From contig NZ_JACIFV010000003.1 in NCBI RefSeq assembly GCF_014197535.1, positions 248,001 through 312,000 of the forward strand: a stretch of DNA of 64,000 nt, in the 5' to 3' direction. The stretch comes from Rhizobium aethiopicum (GTDB taxonomy: Bacteria > Pseudomonadota > Alphaproteobacteria > Rhizobiales > Rhizobiaceae). Positions 55,443 to 61,950 of the stretch are shown one piece after another. The position numbers and the translations under genes are program-made. The notes beneath the pieces are model-generated. The model made no database searches. It was not told the DNA's origin and worked only from the letters and a program-made list of their open reading frames with translations. Numbering within the stretch: position 1 is the first letter of the stretch; every line of letters starts with the position of its first letter.

Positions 55443-56294
55443 TTACTTCTCTTCGAGGAAGGCCTTGAACTTGTCGGCGTAATCCTTGTGCCAGCGCGAC
55501 AGCGGCGGGCGGTTCTCGATGATGTCGCCGGCCGCCCAGGCCATACGGCGTTCGTCGAGGGGACGGGCGACGTCGTTGTCGGGGCAGAGGATATAGAAAT
55601 CGCCGCGTTCCAGGCTTTCGACCATGAAGTCGACCGTCTGTTCCGGAGTCCAGGCGCCGGCCGGCTTTTCCGCGCGGTCGCCCTTGGTGAGGCCGGTGAA
55701 GACGAAGCCGGGGATCAGCAGATGCGCGGAGATCTTCGCGTCTTTGGTGTTGCGAAGCTCGTGTTCGAGCGCTTCGGTAAAGACTTTCACGCCAGCCTTC
55801 GAGATGTTGTAGGCGGGGTTGCCCGGCGGCGTGGTGATACCCTGCTTGGAGCCGGTATTGATGATCAGGCCGGGCTCGCCGTGGGACAGCATCTTCGGCC
55901 CGAAGACACGCGTGCCGTTGACGACGCCCATCAGGTTGACGGCAAGGATATGGTCCCAATTGGCCTGCGCGCTGAAGATCGAGGTTTCCGGGCCGATCCC
56001 GGCATTGTTCATCAGCACGTGCACACGGCCGAAACGCTGGAGTACGGCGCGTTCGAGCGCCTCCAGGGAGTCGCGGCTGGCGACGTCGGTCTCAACCGCC
56101 ATCACATCCTCTTCGCCGGCAATGGCTTTGAGCTCCTCGGCTGATTTGGCCAGCCGATCGCCGCCGAGATCGGCGATGACGATGCTCATGCCGCGTCCGG
56201 CAAAATACTTCGCCGCTGCAAGCCCGATGCCGGAGGCGCCGCCGGTGATGACGGCAACATTGGACTTCTTGAAAATATCTTGAATATTCGTCAC
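55443..56294 (-). CDS. Short-chain dehydrogenase/reductase
   Basis: Classical SDR of 283 aa. Cofactor motif TGGASGIG at 17-24, NNAG (MNNAGIGP), Ser in INTGSKQG and catalytic YNISK. The acidic residue after the second strand (IADLGG) favours NAD over NADP. The C-terminal part (GDFYILCPDNDVARPLDERR) is longer than in the minimal SDRs. The start is GTG 56294 with GGAGAGG upstream. Substrate unknown. Divergent from parD. Confidence 0.92.
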   Translation of the reverse strand: MTNIQDIFKKSNVAVITGGASGIGLAAAKYFAGRGMSIVIADLGGDRLAKSAEELKAIAGEEDVMAVETDVASRDSLEALERAVLQRFGRVHVLMNNAGIGPETSIFSAQANWDHILAVNLMGVVNGTRVFGPKMLSHGEPGLIINTGSKQGITTPPGNPAYNISKAGVKVFTEALEHELRNTKDAKISAHLLIPGFVFTGLTKGDRAEKPAGAWTPEQTVDFMVESLERGDFYILCPDNDVARPLDERRMAWAAGDIIENRPPLSRWHKDYADKFKAFLEEK

Positions 56295-56380
56295 GGCTCA
56301 GCCTCTCCTGGGAGCATTGTTCTGACGTTGCCGAATATGGTAGTTTCGAAGTGCAAGTCAAACCTGCGAGGTACCCGTAC

Positions 56381-56626
56381 GTGGCCAAGGTCGTGTCCAT
56401 CAGAATCGATGAACAGATGGAGGAATTTATCGGCAATCAGCTCGATCAGGGAACCTATGGCTCCGCAGACGAGGTGATCGACGCTGGCTTGAGACTTCTG
56501 CAGCGCGAGGCAGAGCTTGCGGCAGTCGAGGCGGCCATTATCGAAGGTGAGAAATCCGGCAAGCCACGGCCTTTTGATTTTGATGCTTTTATCGAGAGCA
56601 AGCGAGCCCGACACGGCCGCCAATGA
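56381..56626 (+). CDS. parD: ParD-family antitoxin
   Basis: Type II antitoxin of 81 aa. The N-terminal ribbon-helix-helix DNA-binding part (KVVSIRIDEQMEEFI, then GTYGSADEVIDAGLRLL) is intact; the C-terminal part (PFDFDAFIESKRARHG) would wrap the toxin. GTG 56381 has GAGG 9 nt upstream; a GTG at 56351 is less likely. It overlaps the parE start by four bases (ATGA). Because parE is broken, it may persist as an orphan antitoxin that can still neutralise related toxins and repress its own promoter. Confidence 0.85.
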   Translation: MAKVVSIRIDEQMEEFIGNQLDQGTYGSADEVIDAGLRLLQREAELAAVEAAIIEGEKSGKPRPFDFDAFIESKRARHGRQ

Positions 56627-56912
56627 AAGTGCTCGTTTTCTCGCCAGCTGCTGTCGATGATATCGACAGGATTTATGACTATACCGAAGAGAAATGGGGC
56701 CAAGGTCAAGCGGAGGACTATATCTTCGCGCTCCGGGATGATTGCGAGGCGCTTGCAGCGCAGACAAAGCGGGCCGCCAAATCATTGGCTTGAGAAACGG
56801 ATACACCGCCCTGTCATTTCGCTCGCATTTCATCATTTACGCAGAGACGGAAGATGTGTTGACGGTTATTCGCATTCTGCATCGGCGCATGAATATTGCT
56901 GCCCATCTTTAA
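56623..56912 (+). pseudogene. parE: Frameshifted ParE toxin gene
   Basis: ATG 56623 begins MKVLVFSPAAVDDIDRIYDY, a normal ParE/RelE-superfamily start, but the frame stops at TGA 56791 after 56 codons. The rest of the toxin is in another frame, from about 56790 (LRNGYTALSFRSHFIIYAET, then VIRILHRRMNIAAHL) to TAA 56910. Some bases are missing around 56765-56790, where a segment such as RPGY would be expected. The toxin must be inactive unless frameshifting occurs. Confidence 0.82.
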
Positions 56913-57017
56913 ACTAGGCTTGCGGTACCCGGCTTGCCCTTGCGTCACGCGCCAATCTCGCTAAAAGTGCCGCGACACCGGGTTTTCGCCGGCCTTTATG
57001 CAACGGATCTCATCATC

Positions 57018-58241
57018 ATGGCATCATACAAAGACGTGAAGAAAGTCGTGCTCGCCTATTCCGGCGGCCTCGACACCTCGATCATCCTGAAGTGGCTGCA
57101 GACGGAACTCGGCGCCGAAGTCGTCACCTTCACCGCCGATCTCGGCCAGGGCGAGGAGCTGGAGCCGGCGCGCAAGAAGGCCGAAATGCTCGGCATCAAG
57201 GAGATCTACATCGAGGACGTCCGCGAGGAATTCGTGCGCGACTTCGTCTTTCCGATGTTCCGCGCCAATGCCGTCTACGAGGGCGTCTACCTGCTCGGCA
57301 CCTCGATCGCCCGTCCGCTGATCTCCAAGCATCTGATCGATATCGCCCGCAAGACCGGCGCCGATGCGATCGCCCACGGCGCAACCGGCAAGGGCAACGA
57401 CCAGGTTCGCTTCGAGCTCTCCGCCTATGCCCTGAACCCCGACATCAAGATCATCGCGCCCTGGCGCGATTGGGCGTTCAAGAGCCGCACGGAGCTGCTC
57501 GCCTTTGCCGAACGGCACCAGATCCCGGTCGCCAAGGACAAGAAGGGCGAGGCTCCCTTCTCCGTCGACGCCAACCTTCTGCATTCCTCTTCCGAGGGCA
57601 AGGTTCTCGAGGACCCTGCCCAGGAGGCGCCGGAATATGTGCATATGCGAACGATCTCGCCGGAAGCCGCGCCCGACAAGGCGACGACAATCAAGGTTGG
57701 CTTCCGCAAGGGCGATGCCGTGTCGATCAATGGTGTCGAGATGTCGCCGGCGACGATGCTCGCGACGCTCAACACCTACGGCCGCGACAACGGCATCGGC
57801 CGTCTCGATCTCGTCGAGAACCGCTTCGTCGGCATGAAGTCGCGGGGCGTTTACGAAACGCCCGGCGGCACGATCCTGCTCTCGGCGCATCGCGCCATTG
57901 AATCGATCACGCTCGACCGCGGTGCCGCCCATCTCAAGGACGAGATCATGCCGCGTTACGCCGAGCTGATCTATTACGGCTTCTGGTTCTCGCCGGAGCG
58001 CGAGATGCTGCAGGCGCTGATCGACAAGAGCCAGGAGCATGTCGAAGGCGAAGTGACGCTGAAGCTCTACAAGGGCAATGTCATGGTCATCGGCCGCGAA
58101 AGCGAAAAGTCGCTCTACTCCGACAAACTCGTCACGTTCGAGGACGACCAGGGCGCCTACGATCAGAAGGACGCGGCCGGCTTCATCAAGCTCAACGCAC
58201 TGCGCCTGCGCACGCTCGGCAAGCGCAATCTCGCGAAGTAA
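57018..58241 (+). CDS. argG: Argininosuccinate synthase
   Basis: Cytoplasmic ligase of 407 aa joining citrulline and aspartate with ATP in arginine synthesis. The ATP pyrophosphatase motif AYSGGLDTS (14-22), [18 protein letters not shown] block ([14 protein letters not shown]) and [17 protein letters not shown] are standard. ATG 57018 ([14 protein letters not shown]) is chosen; upstream in-frame extension from 56934 has no similarity. A strong terminator follows. A decayed second copy of part of the gene lies at 58941-59070. Confidence 0.97.
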   Translation: MASYKDVKKVVLAYSGGLDTSIILKWLQTELGAEVVTFTADLGQGEELEPARKKAEMLGIKEIYIEDVREEFVRDFVFPMFRANAVYEGVYLLGTSIARPLISKHLIDIARKTGADAIAHGATGKGNDQVRFELSAYALNPDIKIIAPWRDWAFKSRTELLAFAERHQIPVAKDKKGEAPFSVDANLLHSSSEGKVLEDPAQEAPEYVHMRTISPEAAPDKATTIKVGFRKGDAVSINGVEMSPATMLATLNTYGRDNGIGRLDLVENRFVGMKSRGVYETPGGTILLSAHRAIESITLDRGAAHLKDEIMPRYAELIYYGFWFSPEREMLQALIDKSQEHVEGEVTLKLYKGNVMVIGRESEKSLYSDKLVTFEDDQGAYDQKDAAGFIKLNALRLRTLGKRNLAK

Positions 58242-58267
58242 TCGCGGGTTTTCTTGGACTCGATACG

Positions 58268-58298
58268 AGCCCGCCGGCATTTTTGCCGTGCGGGCTTT
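58268..58298 (+). terminator. Rho-independent terminator of argG
   Basis: AGCCCGCCGGC and GCCGTGCGGGCT pair with a small bulge around ATTTTT, followed by TTTTTC. Confidence 0.88.
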
Positions 58299-58430
58299 TT
58301 CGCGGAATAAGGTAGCAAGCGCCACCAACACCTCAGAGTTGTCAGGAAGACCGAGTGAGAAGCGGACGGCGTTGTGTAATCTCCCAAATGCCGTCTGACA
58401 ACCCAAAGATCACTTCGAGGAAAAGGGCTA

Positions 58431-58907
58431 ATGGGCGAAATTCCAATCCGTTGTTTTGCTGTATCGGTCGTCGTCATCCGCAAACGAACTGCTGGATATG
58501 AGGTGCTGCTTTTACGCCGAAATCACACCTTGATTGGCGAGTGGTGCCAGGTTGCCGGCGGCATCGAGGACGGCGAGAAGGCCTGGGAAACCGCGTTACG
58601 AGAGGTCCGTGAGGAGACAGGCTTGAACTGCGACTTTCTCTATTCCGCTGATATCTGCGAGCAATTTTATGAGGCTGATCGCAATGCCATCAGCATGCTG
58701 CCGGTCTTCGTCGGCGTTGTGGATGCCGAGCAGACAGTTTTTATCAACGATGAGCACAGCGAATTTCAGTGGGTATCATTTGCAGAGGCTATGGAGATGG
58801 TGCCATTCGCCGGGCAGCGCCATGTTCTAAAACACGTAGAGGCAGAATTCGTGAATCGGAAGCCCACTGGACACCTTCTCATCCACGAGATGTCGCGAAA
58901 AATTTAA
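58431..58907 (+). CDS. NUDIX hydrolase
   Basis: Nucleoside-diphosphate-linked-moiety hydrolase of 158 aa. The Nudix box GX5EX7REVXEETGL is complete in the segment that begins GIEDGEKAWE (residues about 44-65), giving the metal-binding glutamates. It begins MGEIPIRCFAVSVVVIRK and has the substrate-side FYEADRNAISMLPVFVG. Base composition is lower in GC than its neighbours, and it lies between argG and an argG remnant, which suggests acquisition. The substrate (dihydroneopterin triphosphate, oxidised nucleotides or other) cannot be told. Confidence 0.88.
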   Translation: MGEIPIRCFAVSVVVIRKRTAGYEVLLLRRNHTLIGEWCQVAGGIEDGEKAWETALREVREETGLNCDFLYSADICEQFYEADRNAISMLPVFVGVVDAEQTVFINDEHSEFQWVSFAEAMEMVPFAGQRHVLKHVEAEFVNRKPTGHLLIHEMSRKI

Positions 58908-58940
58908 ATCTCTGCGAAGTCTGACCGGTTTGAGGCGTAA

Positions 58941-59070
58941 GCCACCGGTGCGATCGGCAAGGGCAACGACCAAGTTCGCTTCGAGCTCTCCGCCTGTGCC
59001 CTGACCCGCCTCTCTCCGGCGACGCTAACCTGCTGCACTCTTCTTCCGGGCGCAAAGGTTCTGGCAGATT
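58941..59070 (+). pseudogene. Decayed fragment of a second argG
   Basis: The stretch 58960-59005 (GGCAAGGGCAACGACCAAGT, then TTCGCTTCGAGCTCTCCGCC) is nearly the same as argG around 57388-57430, and 59010-59063 (GACGCTAACCTGCTGCACTC, then TTCTTCC) matches argG around 57560-57610 with about 80-85 percent identity. About 120 bp of argG between the two blocks is missing, and the frame is broken. It is on the same strand as argG. Because the second block differs at several silent positions, this looks like a divergent second argG rather than a fresh duplication. Confidence 0.78.
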
Positions 59071-59137
59071 TGGCGCCGCCTTTCGCCTGCGTCCGGCCCT
59101 TGCCGGTACCCTCTCCGCGAACGGTCAACAAGCCCAG

Positions 59138-59201
59138 TTGACATGATCGTAAAATGGTGTCACTACAAGCGACATTAATACATCATGAGAGACATAATGT
59201 C
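59138..59201 (+). promoter_or_regulatory. Promoter and possible operator of the tetR-cupin operon
   Basis: A perfect -35 hexamer TTGACA lies at 59138-59143; a good -10 box is not evident. Downstream is TGTC-N9-GACA (59158-59174), and a longer inverted repeat GACATTA (59171-59177) and TAATGTC (59195-59201) spans the start codon. Such palindromes next to a tetR gene are usually where the repressor binds its own promoter. Confidence 0.5.
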
Positions 59202-59799
59202 CCAACAGTCGCCCACACGAAAATACAGCTCTCCCTTGCGGGAGTCGCAGGCCCAGGAAACACGGGAGCGCATCCTGCGCGCCACCTCAGATCTTCTCAA
59301 CGGCAATGCGTTCGCGGACATTTCCATGGACGATGTCGCGCGGTCTGCCGGGGTAGAGAGGCGAACGGTGTTCCGGCATTTCGCAACGAAGGAAGCGCTG
59401 TTCGACGCGTTCTGGGTCCACATTAATCAAAGCATGAATGCGGCGACCCTTCCGACGACCCTGGAGGAGCTTCTTCGCTCGCCCCTCGACGCCTTTTCGC
59501 AGTTCGACAAGAACGAAGGTATCATTCGCGCCAGCCTTCATACGCCCACGGGTCACGCCATGCGGATGCGGACGGTCAAGGCACGGCGCATCGCGTTCCG
59601 GACGTGCCTTGAAGAGGCTAATCTGGATGTAAATTCCAAGAACGCCCGCAAGGTCGAGGCGCTCTTCCACCTTCTCTACAGCGCCAGCGCCTGGGAAACG
59701 CTTAAGGACTACGGCGGATTGACGGGGAAGGACGCGGGACAGGTCGCGTCTTGGGCGATGCAGGCGCTGTTGAAGGCGGCCGAGACCGACGAGAACTGA
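59185..59799 (+). CDS. TetR-family regulator
   Basis: Transcription repressor of 204 aa. The N-terminal helix-turn-helix is clear (RILRATSDLLNGNAFADISM, DDVARSAGVERRTVFRHFAT, KEALFDAFW). The ligand-binding C-terminal part (about 80-204) is not recognisable by eye. ATG 59185 or 59197 (MSQQSPTRKYSS) can serve as start. It is followed by a cupin gene 44 bp downstream, which is likely its target in the same operon. The ligand is unknown. Confidence 0.87.
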   Translation: MRDIMSQQSPTRKYSSPLRESQAQETRERILRATSDLLNGNAFADISMDDVARSAGVERRTVFRHFATKEALFDAFWVHINQSMNAATLPTTLEELLRSPLDAFSQFDKNEGIIRASLHTPTGHAMRMRTVKARRIAFRTCLEEANLDVNSKNARKVEALFHLLYSASAWETLKDYGGLTGKDAGQVASWAMQALLKAAETDEN

Positions 59800-59843
59800 T
59801 CACACACATGCCGGCGAGAGCCGGCCTAACGATGGAGGCGATG

Positions 59844-60302
59844 ATGGATCAAGCATTCAAGACACGAGACACTGCGGACGCCCTTTGGGTCATTCGCGAC
59901 AAGGTGCAGTTCATGGGCGAAGTGCCGGAGAAGGGCTTGTCCATCCTGGAGGTGACCGTGCCCCCCGGTTCCGGTACACCGCCGCACAAGCACGAATCCG
60001 TGGAGATATTCCGGGTCCTGAGCGGCGAGATCACCTTCACGGTGTTCGACAGCGTACCTCCCTCGCAAATGGTCGCGCGGCCCGGCGACGTTCTCACCCT
60101 GCGCTCCTTCCAGCCGCACAATTATGCCAATACCGGAAGCCTCCCCGCGCAGATGATCGCCGTCGTGGAACACTCGATGAGCCACTTCTTCCGCGACGTC
60201 GGCCAGAGCGAAGTCCCGCCAGACGGCCCCCCTTCGGCGGAGGAAATCGGCGCGGTATTGGCGGCGTGCCAGAGGCACGGTATTGAGGTCCTGGGCAGCT
60301 GA
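59844..60302 (+). CDS. Cupin-domain protein
   Basis: Single-domain cupin of 152 aa. The first cupin motif is GSGTPPHKHESVEIFRVLSG (metal ligands His, His, Glu) and the second is LRSFQPHNYANTG (His). It could be a small-molecule oxygenase, isomerase or a binding protein; the substrate is not known. I chose ATG 59844 with GGAGG 5 nt upstream; ATG 59832 and 59841 are alternatives. It follows tetR in the same transcript and ends at a terminator. Confidence 0.85.
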   Translation: MDQAFKTRDTADALWVIRDKVQFMGEVPEKGLSILEVTVPPGSGTPPHKHESVEIFRVLSGEITFTVFDSVPPSQMVARPGDVLTLRSFQPHNYANTGSLPAQMIAVVEHSMSHFFRDVGQSEVPPDGPPSAEEIGAVLAACQRHGIEVLGS

Positions 60303-60312
60303 TGGATGGCCG

Positions 60313-60335
60313 GGCGACGGCACATCCGTCGCCCT
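60313..60335 (+). terminator. Terminator of the tetR-cupin operon
   Basis: GGGCGACGG-CACAT-CCGTCGCCC is a 9-bp perfect stem 10 bp after the cupin stop; only TTCC follows, so termination may be partial. The rest of the gap to 60559 holds a small palindrome CTCCG-N9-CGGAG just before the LysE gene and no other clear feature. Confidence 0.7.
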
Positions 60336-60559
60336 TCCAATCGACAACGACCCGTTGCGGAAGCGCCCCGGACGGGCGGCGGGCTCGAGCCCGGCCGACG
60401 CCAACCGGAAGGTGATGACGACATGCAGATTGCGAATTGGAGCGGTTCAGCTTTTCACGGACGCGCACAACCGCTCCGACCCTTTCATGGCCGTGTCACC
60501 GCCCTTGACGGATGCCTGCCATCGCTTAATTTGCTCCGGTTATTCTTCGGAGTATTTCC

Positions 60560-61201
60560 ATGACGCAGTCCCTGCTTTTCGGCGCCTTTCTGGCGGCGCT
60601 GTTCTACGTGCTCATACCAGGCCCCGCCTTTCTGCAGCTGCTCGGCATCGGCGCCGGGCAGGGGCGAAAGGCCGGCGCCTTGTTCATGATGGGGCATCTG
60701 GTCGGGGATCTCATCTGGTCGTCGCTGGCGCTGATTGCGATCGTCGGGGCAAAGACGATCGGGACCTTCGTCTTCGATCTGCTCGGACTCGCCTGCGGCT
60801 TCTACCTCGCCTGGATCGGCTGGGGCGCCGTCAACGCCAAGCCGAAAGCGGATGGGCAGGCGCTTGTCGTGATCGAGCGGCCGTTCCGGCGTGGCCTGAT
60901 TTTCGGCGTCACCAACCCGAAGGGTTATCCGGTGGCGCTTGCCACCTTCACCGCGCTGGTCGCAGGCTCGGCCGGCGCGCTCGATTTCGAGGCGCTGCCG
61001 GTGCTTCTCCTTGTATCCTTTCTGGGGTTCGTGACCGCCGACATCATCCTGATTGGAGTCATCGGCGCGGGTGCGGTGCGGCGCTTCTATCGCGCACATG
61101 AGCGGCTGATCGTGCGCTCGTCCGGCGTGCTGTTCATGGGCTTTGCCGCCCAGGCGCTATGGCACGCAACGCCGGGCCTCATCGGCTGGCGCAAGGCCTG
61201 A
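60560..61201 (+). CDS. LysE-family exporter (second)
   Basis: Six-helix inner-membrane exporter of 213 aa, RhtB/LysE superfamily. IPGPAFLQLLGIGAGQGRKAGA is the first-loop motif (PGP retained), ATFTALVAGSAGAL and NPKGYPVALATF correspond to the NPK motif that in the family reads NPKA. It differs from the LysE at 54617 in having Ala-Phe-Leu in place of Asp-Met-Thr after PGP, so substrate preference probably differs. Ribosome site CGGAG. Confidence 0.9.
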   Translation: MTQSLLFGAFLAALFYVLIPGPAFLQLLGIGAGQGRKAGALFMMGHLVGDLIWSSLALIAIVGAKTIGTFVFDLLGLACGFYLAWIGWGAVNAKPKADGQALVVIERPFRRGLIFGVTNPKGYPVALATFTALVAGSAGALDFEALPVLLLVSFLGFVTADIILIGVIGAGAVRRFYRAHERLIVRSSGVLFMGFAAQALWHATPGLIGWRKA

Positions 61202-61241
61202 CTTAGAACCGGATATCATCCTGTTCTAAACTAGATAATGA

Positions 61242-61289
61242 GAGCATGATGTCGTCCGAAAATCGCTCAGACTTTTCGGCATCATGCTT
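61242..61289. repeat. Rhizobial palindromic repeat unit
   Basis: AGCATGATG...CCGAAAA and TTTTCGG...ATCATGCT form an imperfect palindrome of about 46 bp just before the 3' end of the hypothetical gene. Units with these AGCATGAT arms and CCGAAAA/TTTTCGG inner arms are frequent in rhizobial intergenic DNA. It lies between two convergent genes and may end both transcripts. Confidence 0.72.
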
Positions 61290-61292
61290 TGA

Positions 61293-61724
61293 TCAGCCAT
61301 CCAGAAAGTTTACGATTGATTTCAGCGTCTGAACCTCATGAGGATCGCCGATCGACATGGCGACTTGCAGCTGGTTCTTATAATAATCGAGGAAATTGAA
61401 ACTCGTGCCGTCGGTGACGCTGGAGAGATCGATGATATTGCCCAGTGGATCGATCGCATGCATCGGCAACGGTTCGGAGATCGCGGCGTAAGTGTTCTGA
61501 TCGATCAGGCCGCTATTGAAGCTTTGGCGGGCGTAGTTGCGCAGCTCGCCAGGGCTGACGGCGGTGAAATCCGGCCCCTCGTCGAGATTATCTTCGATCT
61601 GGAACGAAACCGGGGCCGGAGCTTTGGTCTCAATTTGAATATCGGCAGTCTTCGAATTTCTTGCGTTATTAGGATTGTTCTTAAATAGCAAACTCTGAGA
61701 AGACCGCAGGGAAAAAATTTCCAT
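61293..61724 (-). CDS. Hypothetical protein, 143 aa
   Basis: I do not recognise this family. The protein has no signal peptide or membrane helix. The N-terminal 45 residues are polar and probably disordered (MEIFSLRSSQSLLFKNNPNN); the C-terminal part is more ordered (SPGELRNYARQSFNSGLIDQ, EPLPMHAIDPLGNIIDLSSV, FLDYYKNQLQVAM and LKSIVNFLDG). A strong AGGGGA ribosome site precedes ATG 61724. The layout is a little like small flagellar or export-apparatus accessory proteins, but that is only an impression. Confidence 0.72.
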   Translation of the reverse strand: MEIFSLRSSQSLLFKNNPNNARNSKTADIQIETKAPAPVSFQIEDNLDEGPDFTAVSPGELRNYARQSFNSGLIDQNTYAAISEPLPMHAIDPLGNIIDLSSVTDGTSFNFLDYYKNQLQVAMSIGDPHEVQTLKSIVNFLDG

Positions 61725-61950
61725 GGCGCATGTCCCCTGGCAGGAAGATCACCGGGAAACTAGCGCCTGTGCCTGATTCGCGTCAATCGTTTAGCAAATG
61801 GTTAATTTTCAACTGTCAAATCTTGTCAACCGGCTTTGGTTGACGTGCGTCAGATCGCCGAACGAGGCAAAAGGCCCCTTTCGGCGACATACCAATTCCG
61901 TGATGGCTCTCCTATATTGACCATCCCCGCATACCAAAAGGAATTCTCCG

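Noticed and set aside
56790..56912. Second parE fragment as an independent small gene
   Set aside because: It has no start codon or ribosome site of its own and reads as the natural continuation of ParE in another frame.
61796..61815. CtrA-like site before the M3 peptidase gene
   Set aside because: Only one half-site (TTAAT) is good and the other is degenerate, so it is not distinguishable from chance in an AT-rich spacer.
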